DNA of 64,000 nucleotides from positions 186,001-250,000 of the forward strand of contig NZ_JASCIS010000001.1 in assembly GCF_029968015.1 (NCBI RefSeq), written 5' to 3'. The position numbers and the translations under genes are program-made. This stretch comes from Streptomyces luteolus. GTDB taxonomy: Bacteria; Actinomycetota; Actinomycetes; Streptomycetales; Streptomycetaceae. Shown piece by piece: positions 43,765 to 52,003 of the stretch (position 1 is its first letter; the number at the start of each line of letters is the position of its first letter). The notes beneath the pieces are model-generated. The model saw only the letters and a program-made list of their open reading frames with translations. It did not search any database and was not told the DNA's origin.

Positions 43765-43821
43765 GTCCTCTCCGGGCAGTTGTTAGTCCTCTTCGGGCAG
43801 TTGTCAGTCCTCTTCGGACAG
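43765..43821. repeat. 21-bp tandem repeat, 2.7 units, over the ftsW-like stop codon
   Basis: Units at 43765-43785, 43786-43806 and 43807-43821 share the core GTCCTCTTCGGGCAGTTGT. On the minus strand each unit encodes LSEED-like residues followed by a stop (TGA, then TAA), so the last codons and stop of the ftsW-like gene are duplicated downstream of it. Confidence 0.9.
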
Positions 43822-45183
43822 GAAGTCGTACGCGTCCGGCGGCTGCGAGCGGGCGTAGGAGCTGACCCGGACGAGCAGCGCGACGATGATCCAGTTGGTG
43901 ACGACCGACGAGCCGCCCTGGGCGAGGAACGGCATCGCCATACCGGTGAGCGGGATGAGCCCGGTGACCCCGCCCGCGATCACGAAGACCTGCAGCGCCA
44001 GGATCGAGGCGAGCCCGATCGCGAGCAGCCGCCCGAACGGGTCGCGCAGGGCGAGCCCGGCCTTGCAGCCCCGGGCGACGAGCATCGCGTAGAGCAGGAA
44101 GATCGCGCAGAGTCCGGTCAGGCCGAGCTCCTCGCCCGCGGTGGCCAGGATGAAGTCGGACTTCGCGGCGAAGCCGATCAGGGTGGAGTGGCCCTGGCCG
44201 AGCCCCGTGCCGAGCAGCCCCCCGGCCGCGAACGCGAAGAGGGACTGGGCGAGTTGGGTCGGCCCGCGGCCCTCCTCGATGGTGGCGAAGGGGTGCAGCC
44301 AGTCCTGGACCCGGCTGTGCACATGCGGTTCGAGCGAGCCGACAGCGAACGCCCCGACGCAGGCGAGCAGCAGCCCCACCGCGATCCACCCGGTGCGCCC
44401 GGTGGCCACGTAGAGCAGCACCACGAAGATCCCGAAGAACAGCAGCGAGGTGCCGAGATCCCGCTCCAGGACCAGGACGCCCACGCTGAGCAGCCAGATC
44501 GCCACGATCGGCCCGAGCACGCGCCCGGTCGGGAACTGCAGCTTCCACACCCGCCGTCCGGCGTACGCGAGCGCCGTGCGGTTGGCCGCCAGGTACGCCG
44601 CGAAGAACACCGCGAGCAGGATCTTCGCGAACTCGGCGGGCTGCAGCGAGAATCCGGCGATCCGCACCCAGATCCGGGCGCCGTTGACGGCCGGGAAGAA
44701 CACCGGCGAGACGAGCAGCGCGAGCGCGGCGGCGACGAACAGATACGCGTACCGCTGCAGCACCCGGTGGTCCCGCAGGACCAGGACGACCACGATGAAC
44801 AGGGCCACCCCGGCCGTGGACCAGGTGAGTTGGGCGAGCGCGGCCGGGTCGTCGGGGGTCTCCTGGTCGAGCCGGTAGATGAGGACCAGGCCGAGCCCGT
44901 TGAGCAGCACCGCGATCGGAAGGAGCAGCGGATCGGCGTACGGGGCGCGCCACCGCACCGCCAGGTGGGCGAGCAGGGCCAGCGCGCCGAGCCCGCAGCC
45001 GTAGTCGGTGACGTTGCCCGGAACAGTCCCGTACCGCGCGAGCCCGACGTTCAGATAGCCGAGCACACACAGGCCCACCGCGAGGACGAGCAGGGCGAGT
45101 TCGGTGCCACGGCGCCGGTGGACCGGAACCACCGGAACGGATGTTTCCGTCCTGTCTGTCACATCAACGGTTCTTCCGGTCAT
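43804..45183 (-). CDS. FtsW/RodA/SpoVE family peptidoglycan glycosyltransferase
   Basis: About 459 residues with at least ten membrane segments. SEDS signatures are GARIWVRIAGFSLQPAEFAK, RDLGTSLLFFGIFVVLLYVA and GGVTGLIPLTGMAMPFLAQG. It polymerises lipid II together with the class B PBP encoded 46 bp downstream. The soluble N-terminus contains a charged leader (RTVDVTDRTETS). Start ATG 45183 or TTG 45192; no clear ribosome site decides. Its last residues LSEED lie in a tandem repeat. Confidence 0.95.
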   Translation of the reverse strand: MTGRTVDVTDRTETSVPVVPVHRRRGTELALLVLAVGLCVLGYLNVGLARYGTVPGNVTDYGCGLGALALLAHLAVRWRAPYADPLLLPIAVLLNGLGLVLIYRLDQETPDDPAALAQLTWSTAGVALFIVVVLVLRDHRVLQRYAYLFVAAALALLVSPVFFPAVNGARIWVRIAGFSLQPAEFAKILLAVFFAAYLAANRTALAYAGRRVWKLQFPTGRVLGPIVAIWLLSVGVLVLERDLGTSLLFFGIFVVLLYVATGRTGWIAVGLLLACVGAFAVGSLEPHVHSRVQDWLHPFATIEEGRGPTQLAQSLFAFAAGGLLGTGLGQGHSTLIGFAAKSDFILATAGEELGLTGLCAIFLLYAMLVARGCKAGLALRDPFGRLLAIGLASILALQVFVIAGGVTGLIPLTGMAMPFLAQGGSSVVTNWIIVALLVRVSSYARSQPPDAYDFLSEED

Positions 45184-45246
45184 GTCGGGCAACGTAGCCC
45201 GAAGTCCCGCCGGACGGGCCCCCTCAAACGCCGGAGGGCCGCAAAA

Positions 45247-46518
45247 TTACTCAGCCGCCCCGCACCCCGGTTCCTCCGGAACGTACGGCAGCGTCAACGT
45301 GGCCACCGCCCCGCCCTCCGCCGCGTTGCCGAACTCCAGCCGCGCCCCCAGAACCCGCGCCTGCCCGAGCGCGATGGTCAGGCCGAGGCCGTGGCCGTGC
45401 GCGCCGCCCTCCGTGCGGAACCGCTGCGGGCCGTGCTCCACCAGATACGCCGGGAAGCCGTCGCCGTGGTCGCGGACCGAGAGGACCGGGCCGTCGACGG
45501 TGAGCAGCACCGGCGTACGACCGTGCTTGTGGGCGTTGGCGACGAGGTTGCCGAGCACCCGCTCCAGGCGCCGCCGGTCGGTCTCCACGCACACCTCCCG
45601 CACGATCCGCACCTCGGTGTCCGTGCCCGTGGCCCGTACCGCGCGCTCGGCGAGCGGGCCGAGCGGATGGCAGTCGAGGTCGACCTGCTCGCGCCGGGCG
45701 TCGAGCCGGGAGATCTCCAGGAGGTCCTCGGTGAGCACCCGCATCGTCTGCACCCGGTCCCGTACGAGCTCCGCCGGGCGCCCCGGAGGCAGGAGTTCGG
45801 CGGCCGCGTGCAGGCCGGTCAGCGGGGTGCGCAGCTCGTGCGCCACATCGGCGGTGAACCGCTGCTCGCTCTCCAGCTTGGCCTGCAGCGTCGCGGCCAT
45901 GGTGTCGAGTGCCCCGGCCACGGTCGCCACCTCGTCCTGGGCGCGCGAGGGGTCCTTCGTCCGCGGGTCGCCGACGCGGGCGTCCAGGTCACCGGCGCCG
46001 ATCCGGCGGGCCACGGTCGCCGTCTGGTGCAGCCGCCGCGTCACCCGGGTCACCGCGAACGCCCCGACGAGCAGCGTCGCGCCGATGGCGAGCACGGCCG
46101 ACCCGGCGATGGCCCGGTCCAGGCCGTCGATGGTCCGGGCGCCCTGGCTGTAGTCGATCTCGGCGGCGATGGCCCGGCCGCCGTCGGCGGGGCCCGCGGC
46201 CCACATGGTCGGACGGCCGTGGTGGTCGGCGACGAGCGTGCCGCGCCGGCCCTCGGCGGCCAGCGCGCGCAGCGACGCGGGCAGGCCCGGAGGGTCGAGG
46301 CCCGCGCCCGGCGGGAGCCGGTCCCCGGCTTCGTACAGGCGGGTGACGTCGCCGAGTTTCGTGAGCGCCTTCTCGCGGGCGTTGTCGACGGTCTGCCGGG
46401 TGACCGCGACATGCACGAGCACGCCGAGCAGGGTGGCGAGCGCACAGCACATCACCGTGATGAACAGTGCGGCCTTCCAGGTGAGCGTCGCCGTCCAGGC
46501 GGGCGGGCGCAGCCTCAC
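45247..46518 (-). CDS. Orphan HAMP sensor histidine kinase
   Basis: 423 residues. Membrane segments at ~13-38 and ~140-160 flank an extracytoplasmic sensor of ~100 residues. HAMP (RRLHQTATVARRIGAGDLDA), H-box FTADVAHELRTPLTG with His227, N-box NLVANAHKHGR and HGHGLGLTIALGQ follow. GTG start overlaps the stop of the lipoprotein gene upstream (GTGA). No response regulator lies beside it, so its partner is encoded elsewhere; the lipoprotein-kinase arrangement recalls CseA-CseC. Confidence 0.91.
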   Translation of the reverse strand: MRLRPPAWTATLTWKAALFITVMCCALATLLGVLVHVAVTRQTVDNAREKALTKLGDVTRLYEAGDRLPPGAGLDPPGLPASLRALAAEGRRGTLVADHHGRPTMWAAGPADGGRAIAAEIDYSQGARTIDGLDRAIAGSAVLAIGATLLVGAFAVTRVTRRLHQTATVARRIGAGDLDARVGDPRTKDPSRAQDEVATVAGALDTMAATLQAKLESEQRFTADVAHELRTPLTGLHAAAELLPPGRPAELVRDRVQTMRVLTEDLLEISRLDARREQVDLDCHPLGPLAERAVRATGTDTEVRIVREVCVETDRRRLERVLGNLVANAHKHGRTPVLLTVDGPVLSVRDHGDGFPAYLVEHGPQRFRTEGGAHGHGLGLTIALGQARVLGARLEFGNAAEGGAVATLTLPYVPEEPGCGAAE

Positions 46519-47267
46519 GGCCGGTCCGCCGCACCGGAGGGCGTGGCCGAGCCGGAGGGGGGCTCGTCGGGCTGCGGGCTGCCGTCGCGGCCGACGCGGA
46601 CGATCTCGATCCGGGCGGGCAGCATGGCGCGCTGCCGCGCGTCCCAGGACCAGGCGTAGCGGAACTCGTAGCCTGGGCTCTGCGCGGGCTCGTAGACGAT
46701 CAGGTCACGGCCGGCCAGTTCGACGCGGGTGACCTCCTCGGCGGTCGACACGATCCGGATGAGCCGGCCCTGGTCGAGGCTGTACACGCGGATGCCGAGG
46801 GCGCCCTGGGAGAACCGGATGCCGACGATCAGCTCGTCCTTGCCGCTGCCGGTCAGGTCCCGGTAGTACGCCTGCAGCACCGGGCAGCCGCCTACCGCCT
46901 GGTCGGGCTTCTTGTCCGCGGGGCAGCGACCGATGGCCGCTGCGGTGTCGGCGGGCATCCCGTCGGGCCCGCTGTCCGTGCGCGGGTGCGCGGCCAGGTC
47001 GGCCCTGACGACGGCCAGCGGGTCGACCTTGCGCAGATCGCGGCCGGGTACGTCGATGCCCTCCACGACCTCGACCACGGCCTCGCCGTCGTCCGGGTAC
47101 TCGCTCTTCGTGGGCGGCAGTTGGGGCCAGAGCCGGGCCGGGCCGACCGCCTGTGGCGTGGGGCCCGCGCTCTCCAGGCTGCCCGCGCTGCCACAGCCCG
47201 CGAGCAGCAGTCCGAGGGCGGGGAGCAGCAGGACGGCGTGGCCACGCCCCCGGCGGCTTCGGAACAC
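46515..47267 (-). CDS. Predicted lipoprotein
   Basis: About 250 residues. From GTG 47267 the N-terminus reads FRSRRGRGHAVLLLPALGLL with lipobox LLAGC, so it would be a lipid-anchored extracytoplasmic protein. The body has VVEVVEGIDVPGRDLRKVDP and a beta-rich half (LTGSGKDELIVGIRFSQGAL, GIRVYSLDQGRLIRIVSTAE) resembling an FG-GAP/integrin-like or CseA-type beta domain. It is translationally coupled to the downstream histidine kinase, so it may modulate that kinase. The start is tentative (CTGGAG five bases upstream). Confidence 0.8.
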   Translation of the reverse strand: MFRSRRGRGHAVLLLPALGLLLAGCGSAGSLESAGPTPQAVGPARLWPQLPPTKSEYPDDGEAVVEVVEGIDVPGRDLRKVDPLAVVRADLAAHPRTDSGPDGMPADTAAAIGRCPADKKPDQAVGGCPVLQAYYRDLTGSGKDELIVGIRFSQGALGIRVYSLDQGRLIRIVSTAEEVTRVELAGRDLIVYEPAQSPGYEFRYAWSWDARQRAMLPARIEIVRVGRDGSPQPDEPPSGSATPSGAADRP

Positions 47268-47296
47268 GGCACTCCAGACTGCTGCTGCGGATTCCG

Positions 47297-47920
47297 TTAC
47301 GGGACGAGGTCGGCGGAGACGATGACGTTGTCCGTACGGTGGCCGTCCTTGATCTGACCGCCACAGGTCAGAATACGAAGTTCGGCGGGCTTCTTCGCTT
47401 CGGTGTACGTCTCGTCCGGCACCTTGCCCTTGTTCAGCTGCTTGATCTCGTACACCTTGAACCGGGCCGTCGAGCCGTCCTCGCGCGGCACCTCGACCAT
47501 GTCGCCGACCTTGAGCCGCCCCACGTCCTTCATCAGGGCGGGTCCGTTCGCGGTGTCGTAGTGCGCGACGACGATCGCGACGCCCTTCTCGCCGGGCGCG
47601 GGGCCGTCCGCCCACCAGCCGGGCTCGTTCGCGCGGTCGACGGGCGGCACACCGAGTTCTCGGGTCTTCGGGTCCACCGCCAGGTCGAGCATCGACTTCG
47701 CGTCGACGCCGATCGCGGGGATGCGCAGGCCCGTCGGCACCGAGCGCTCCAGCGGCTGCGCCGCGTTCGCGGCCTGCGCGGTGGCGGTGCTCCGCACGGT
47801 CAGGTCGGGGGCCGGGCTGCCGGAGGCCGTGCCGCAGGCGGCGAGACCACCGCCCACGGCGAGTACGAGCGCGGACGCGGCGGCGTACCGGGCACGGCGG
47901 GAGGCGACGGGTGTGCTCAT
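47297..47920 (-). CDS. Class F sortase
   Basis: 207 residues. The sortase beta-barrel has catalytic His120 (VVAHYDT), Cys186 (RILTCGG) and Arg195 (GHRTDN). The leader AAASALVLAVGGGLAACG contains a lipobox-like LAAC with Cys29, so it may be lipid-anchored rather than simply membrane-spanning. Class F sortases are common in actinomycetes and attach proteins to the cell wall or act as housekeeping transpeptidases. The start has GGAGTCCTC upstream. A possible substrate gene lies 45 bp upstream. Confidence 0.9.
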   Translation of the reverse strand: MSTPVASRRARYAAASALVLAVGGGLAACGTASGSPAPDLTVRSTATAQAANAAQPLERSVPTGLRIPAIGVDAKSMLDLAVDPKTRELGVPPVDRANEPGWWADGPAPGEKGVAIVVAHYDTANGPALMKDVGRLKVGDMVEVPREDGSTARFKVYEIKQLNKGKVPDETYTEAKKPAELRILTCGGQIKDGHRTDNVIVSADLVP

Positions 47921-47964
47921 GAGGACTCCGGGAGGGGAGGGGGACGGGAGGGGGCGAGGGGAGG

Positions 47965-48312
47965 TCAGCCGTCGGTGCGGCCGCGCCGCGACAGCGCGAA
48001 GCCGAGCCCGGCGGCACCGGCGGCCGCCACACCGCCACCGGCGGCGACGAGCGCCGGGTGACGGGCGGGCGCGGCGTCATCGGGGTCGGGGTCCGCCGCC
48101 GCCGTGGACGTCGCAGCGGCCGACGTCGCCGCGGCGGACTCCTGCGCACCGGAGTCCGCGATCGCGGCCGCGGCCGGCAGCAGCAGGGCACCGCTCACGG
48201 CGGCGGTCACGGCGACGGTACGGACGAGGGCGCGGCGACGGCTGCGCACCGCGTGCACCACGGGCACGACGGGCACCACGGGCACGACGGGCGCTCCTGG
48301 CTCTACGGGCAC
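47965..48312 (-). CDS. Small secreted/membrane protein, possible sortase substrate
   Basis: 115 residues from GTG 48312 (ribosome site AAGGGG). N-terminal low-complexity PVVPVVPVVPVV (from a 9-bp DNA repeat), Arg-rich stretch, then hydrophobic AVTAAVSGALLLPAAAAIA and an Ala/Thr/Asp-rich body. It ends ALVAAGGGVAAAGAAGLGFA-LSRRGRTDG: hydrophobic segment plus Arg-rich tail, as in sortase sorting signals, but no LPxTG-like pentapeptide is present (region reads DDAAPARHPAL). It lies next to a class F sortase on the same strand, so they are probably cotranscribed. Confidence 0.72.
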   Translation of the reverse strand: MPVEPGAPVVPVVPVVPVVHAVRSRRRALVRTVAVTAAVSGALLLPAAAAIADSGAQESAAATSAAATSTAAADPDPDDAAPARHPALVAAGGGVAAAGAAGLGFALSRRGRTDG

Positions 48313-48603
48313 GAGGGACCCCTTCCGGCTCGGACTTGCAGGTCAGGCCGCCGGATCGCGGCGACTGCAATCAAGCTAGGTGTCCGCTATTGCGGCGATT
48401 CGGCGGCTTTGTAACAGCGGGCCGTAGCTGTGCAGGCGGTGCGGTTACCGCGGTTACCGCGGTACGGGCCGGGCTCCGCGCGCGGCCCAGGGCGCCGCAT
48501 CGCGCTCGTCCCAGGGCGCCGCCCCCCAACTTCCCCTCTTCACCGGCCCGTTGTTGCCCGCCCGCCCCGCAGCTGTTCCCATGGTCATTGGGGGTGAGGC
48601 GAC

Positions 48604-49407
48604 ATGTCCGCACTGCGCGTCGTGCCGGCCCGGCGGCACGGCAGGGAGCTCTACCACGTGCTGCTGCCGGACGGCAGGAACGTCGCCAGCTACGAGCGCG
48701 GGACGGGCCGGGTCAGCCTGCTGCGGGAGGAGCACCGGCAGAGCGTCCTGGACGCGCTCGCGCCCTTCCTCACCGGCCCCGTCACGGTCGGCCCGCCGCC
48801 CCTGCCCACCGCCGCCGAGCTGGCCGGTCTCGCCCTGCTCCCGGACGACGACCTCGCCCCGAACCGCCCCGGCGAGGCCCTCCTCGTCGACCTCGACCGG
48901 GCGCCGGGCCCGCCCCGCCGGCTCCGCGCCGACCCGCGCCGCCCGGCACTCGCCGCCGAGCAGGCCGTGGGCGACGCCCTGGACCGGCTCGACGGCGCGG
49001 GCTGGCGCGCCCTGCACTCCGTACCCCTGCCGGGCGGCGCCCGCCTGCACCACCTGCTGATCGGGCCCGGCGGCGTGTACTGCCTGCGCAGCCTGTACGC
49101 CCGCAAGCGCCGGGTGCGGATCGAGGCGCCGTACGTCGCGGTGGGCCGGGCGGAACCGGAGCCACTCCTTCGGGGTCTCGCGTACGACGCGGAGCGGGCG
49201 TCTCTCGCGCTGACGGTCGAGGTGCGCCCGGTCCTGGCCGTGGTCGAGGCCGCCCGGATCGAGCGGGCCCGTCCCTCCCGCGAGGTCCGCGTCGTACCGT
49301 CGGCCGAGCTCGCCTCCCTGGCGGCGAGCGGCGGCCTCCTCAAGCCCGCCGATATCGACGCCCTGTACGCCCAGGCCCGCGACCGGCACACCTGGTCGCG
49401 GGTCTGA
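48604..49407 (+). CDS. NERD-like domain protein (degenerate)
   Basis: 267 residues. AAEQAVGDALDRLDGAGWRA, LHSVPLPGGARLHHLLIGPG and GVYCLRSLYARKRRV follow the pattern of NERD (nuclease-related) domains, but the acidic residue usual before the DHLLIGP strand is His, so nuclease activity is doubtful. The start ATG 48604 has GTGAGG upstream. Divergent from the sortase cluster across a 291-bp gap that contains overlapping CGGTTACCG repeats. Function unknown. Confidence 0.75.
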   Translation: MSALRVVPARRHGRELYHVLLPDGRNVASYERGTGRVSLLREEHRQSVLDALAPFLTGPVTVGPPPLPTAAELAGLALLPDDDLAPNRPGEALLVDLDRAPGPPRRLRADPRRPALAAEQAVGDALDRLDGAGWRALHSVPLPGGARLHHLLIGPGGVYCLRSLYARKRRVRIEAPYVAVGRAEPEPLLRGLAYDAERASLALTVEVRPVLAVVEAARIERARPSREVRVVPSAELASLAASGGLLKPADIDALYAQARDRHTWSRV

Positions 49408-49439
49408 GCGGCGGACGGGTCGGGGCTGTACGGGTCGGG

Positions 49440-49868
49440 CTAGAGGTTGTCGCCCCAGCCGCCCTGCAGCATCGTCTGGAACGCCCACTTCCCGTCGCGC
49501 CTGATCAGGATGTCGGCGTACCTGAGCTGCTGCGTCCGCCCCTCCGCCGTCATGGTCGAGTCGGTGAACACCACGGCCATGGCGCCGGACAGGAACACCG
49601 GTGTCCGGACGGACTCGAACGTGATGTCCTCGCCGCCTTCGCCCATGACGTGGGTCATGGTCTCCACGAACTGCTTGCGGTCCCACTGCGCCGACCGGCC
49701 GTCGCCCGCGGAGTTGTCGCTCACCAGGTTGAGCGGGAACACCGCCAGGTCGGCCATGCGCTCGATGTCCCGCCGCGCGCTCGCTGCGTCGTACTCGGCG
49801 AACCAGGCGTCCAGGCTCGCCCGCTCCTCGGCGGTGGGGGTGTATCCGGTGTCGGGCAGAACGGTCAT
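49440..49868 (-). CDS. SnoaL/NTF2-like protein
   Basis: 142 residues of NTF2 fold: LDAWFAEYDAASARRDIERM, VETMTHVMGEGGEDITFESV, then VVFTDSTMTAEGRTQQLRYA and WAFQTMLQGGWGDNL. The fold hosts small isomerases, cyclases and ligand-binding proteins; catalytic residues are not obvious. Start ATG 49868 has the good ribosome site GGAGGAGCC. Twin TCAA-N2-TTGA sites upstream suggest control by a MarR/HxlR-type regulator not encoded here. Confidence 0.82.
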   Translation of the reverse strand: MTVLPDTGYTPTAEERASLDAWFAEYDAASARRDIERMADLAVFPLNLVSDNSAGDGRSAQWDRKQFVETMTHVMGEGGEDITFESVRTPVFLSGAMAVVFTDSTMTAEGRTQQLRYADILIRRDGKWAFQTMLQGGWGDNL

Positions 49869-49911
49869 GCAGGCTCCTCCGGCAGGTTCGGCTCAGCGAT
49901 CGGACTGATTG

Positions 49912-49971
49912 GTCAAGCTTGACTACTTGAGGAAAGGTATGCCGCGTACGGGCATTAGTCAAACTTGATTA
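49912..49971. promoter_or_regulatory. Twin TCAA-N2-TTGA operator-like sites
   Basis: GTCAAGCTTGAC (49912-49923, perfect 12-bp palindrome) and AGTCAAACTTGATT (49957-49970) lie 45 bp apart, upstream of the SnoaL-like start. The TAGTCAAACTTGA type is familiar from MarR/HxlR regulator sites in actinomycetes. No regulator gene is adjacent. Confidence 0.6.
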
Positions 49972-49995
49972 ATGGTGATCCGGCTCACGCTCGCA

Positions 49996-50070
49996 GGGTC
50001 CGGCTCACAGAGGTCCGGCTCACAGGGGTCCGGCTCGCAGGGGTCCGGCTCGCAGGGGTCCGGCTCGCAG
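49996..50070. repeat. Five tandem 15-bp repeats
   Basis: Five exact-length units of GGGTCCGGCTCRCAG (R = A or G), starting at 49996, 50011, 50026, 50041 and 50056. They lie between the twin operator sites and the ligase gene's stop. No ORF of credible quality uses them. Confidence 0.92.
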
Positions 50071-50080
50071 GGGTCGGCGA

Positions 50081-50998
50081 TCACTCCGCCCCACCGCCCC
50101 GGAACCGCACCACCGCCGCCGTCCGGTGCCGCGTCGCCTGCTGCCGGACCTCGACTGTGAGCTCCGCCGGCACGGTCCGGTACGTGATGTCGCCGAACCC
50201 GATCGCGTTCATCCCGGCCTCCCCGTCCGACGCGGGCAGCAACTCGGCGGCCCGCGCCCGGACCGCCGGGGCCAGTGGGCTTGAGAGCAGCGGGTCGTCG
50301 TCCCCCGGCAGCACCAGGACCAGCGCCTGCGGCCGGGCCCGGCTGCCGGTGAAGCCGACGACGACCGCGTCCCGGGTGTCGCTGTGCCGCAGCTTCAGCC
50401 AGGCCCGGCGCCCGCTCGGGTACGTCTGGTCGAGCCGCTTGATCACCAGGCCCTCGACGCCGGTCGCGCGCAGCGACTCGTACCAGACGGCCGCGAGCTC
50501 CGGATCCGTCGTCATCGGCACCGGCTGCAGCGGCGGCCCGAGCGGCGCAAGCAGCGCGACGAGCCGCTCACGCCGCTCGCCGTACGCCCGCCCGCGCAGG
50601 TCCGCGCCCGCCTCGGCGAGCAGGTCGAACGCGGCGTACGAGGCGGGCAGCGTGCGCGCGAGCTCCGGCGCGCGCCCCGGCGTGGCCGCCGCCCGCCGCT
50701 GCACGGCCGCGAAGTCGATCCGCCCCTGGGTCCACACCACCACTTCGCCGTCGACCACCGTCCCCTGCGGCAGCGCCCGCGCCGCCTCGGCCAGGTCGGG
50801 GAAGGCCGCCGTCACCGTCCGCCCGGACCGCGCCTGCAGCAGCACCTCGCGCGGGCCCGCGCCCCGGAAGAGCACGAGCCGGTGCCCGTCGAACTTCGGC
50901 TCGTACGCCCACGGCCCCTCCGTCGGCAGCTCCGCCACGGACTCCGCGAGCGCGACCCGGACCGGCGGCAGCGGCGGCTGTGCGGGAGGCGGCGTCAC
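50081..50998 (-). CDS. ATP-dependent DNA ligase (LigC/LigD ligase-domain type)
   Basis: 305 residues. The adenylation motif YEPKFDGHRL gives active Lys35, and motifs VVDGEVVVW, AAFDLLA, GLVIKRLDQTYPSGRRAWLK complete the nucleotidyltransferase core; the OB-fold follows with DAVVVGFTG and a C-terminal DITYRTVPAELTVEVR. It seals nicks in non-homologous end joining. The GTG start overlaps the stop of the LigD polymerase gene (GTGA), so the two subunits are separate chains that were likely one fused LigD ancestor. Convergence with the 15-bp repeats ends the unit. Confidence 0.93.
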   Translation of the reverse strand: MTPPPAQPPLPPVRVALAESVAELPTEGPWAYEPKFDGHRLVLFRGAGPREVLLQARSGRTVTAAFPDLAEAARALPQGTVVDGEVVVWTQGRIDFAAVQRRAAATPGRAPELARTLPASYAAFDLLAEAGADLRGRAYGERRERLVALLAPLGPPLQPVPMTTDPELAAVWYESLRATGVEGLVIKRLDQTYPSGRRAWLKLRHSDTRDAVVVGFTGSRARPQALVLVLPGDDDPLLSSPLAPAVRARAAELLPASDGEAGMNAIGFGDITYRTVPAELTVEVRQQATRHRTAAVVRFRGGGAE

Positions 50999-51894
50999 CG
51001 GAAGCCCCGGGGCAGCTTCCGGGCCCGGTTGAGGTTGATCAGCGGGCCGAGCAGATCCCCGTACTCGGCGAGCCGGGGCGCGATGTCCGTGGCGAGGAAG
51101 GACAGCTCGCCCGGCTCCTCGCAGCCCTCGATCTCGTCCCAGGTCACGGGCGCGGACACGGTCGGCTCGGCGCGGGCCCGCAGGGTGTACGGGGTCGCGG
51201 TGGTCTTGGCGGCCGCGTTCTGGCTGAAGTCGACGAAGACCTTGCCGGGCCTCAGGCTCCGCGTCATCCGGTGCAGCGCGAGCCCCGGCAGCTCCCGTTC
51301 GGCCTCGACGGCCAGCTGTTTCGCGTACGCGGTGACCTTCTCGGACGGTGTCGGCTCGATCGGCACGAGCACGTGCAGGCCCTTCGAGCCGGAGGTCTTC
51401 GCGTAGACGTGCAGCCCGTCCGCCTCCAGGCGCTCGCGCAGCCAGAGCGCGACCGCGCAGCACTCCACGATCGTCGCGGGCGCGCCCGGGTCCAGGTCGA
51501 ACACCATCCGGTCGGCCGTCCCGGGGGAGTCGGCCTGCCACTGCGGGGTGTGGAACTCGGTCACCAGATTGGCCGCCCAGATCAGGCTCGCCATGTCCTG
51601 GACGAGCACGAAGGTCGCGGTGCCCTCCTCGCTGCGGCGCGGGATGTCGGCGGTACGCACCCAGCTGGGCGTACCGGGCGGCACGTTCTTCGTGAAGAAC
51701 CGCTGGCCGTCCGGCCCGTCCGGGAAGCGCAGGAAGGAGACGGGGCGGTTGTACAGGTGCGCGAGCAGGGCTCCGGCGCAGGTCGCGTAGTAGTGGACGG
51801 CCTCGCCCTTGGTGAACCCGGCGGACGGATACAGCACCTTGTCCAGATTGGTGAGCGCCAGGCGCCGCCCCTCCACCTCTGTGATCGGCGTCAT
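50995..51894 (-). CDS. ligD: LigD polymerase (primase-like) domain protein
   Basis: 299 residues of the NHEJ polymerase of the archaeo-eukaryotic primase type: VLYPSAGFTKGEAVHYYATC, DRMVFDLDPGAPATI with the metal-binding Asp pair, KTSGSKGLHVLVPIE and VFVDFSQNAAAKTTATPY. It adds nucleotides to processed DNA ends before ligation. ATG 51894 starts it; its TGA overlaps the ligase start. Divergent from ku across 109 bp, the usual arrangement of NHEJ genes here. Confidence 0.94.
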   Translation of the reverse strand: MTPITEVEGRRLALTNLDKVLYPSAGFTKGEAVHYYATCAGALLAHLYNRPVSFLRFPDGPDGQRFFTKNVPPGTPSWVRTADIPRRSEEGTATFVLVQDMASLIWAANLVTEFHTPQWQADSPGTADRMVFDLDPGAPATIVECCAVALWLRERLEADGLHVYAKTSGSKGLHVLVPIEPTPSEKVTAYAKQLAVEAERELPGLALHRMTRSLRPGKVFVDFSQNAAAKTTATPYTLRARAEPTVSAPVTWDEIEGCEEPGELSFLATDIAPRLAEYGDLLGPLINLNRARKLPRGFR

Positions 51895-52003
51895 ACGATG
51901 AGGATGACCTGAACGGACATAACGGGCGAATCGCTCGCGTGCCGGGGGCAGTGGTCGATCACGTAAGAGGCATTCACGTAAGAGGCATTAAGGGGTTCTC
52001 ACT

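Noticed and set aside
42164..45070. 968-codon open frame overlapping PBP2 and FtsW on the same strand
   Set aside because: Wrong frame of two clear genes; very Arg/Pro/Ala-rich and without motifs.
42490..46659. 1389-codon open frame antisense to PBP2, FtsW and the histidine kinase
   Set aside because: Crosses three well-supported genes and lacks domain signatures; Arg/Asp/Gly composition is typical of antisense frames.
49996..50070. CRISPR array
   Set aside because: 15-bp units with no spacers; simple tandem repeat.
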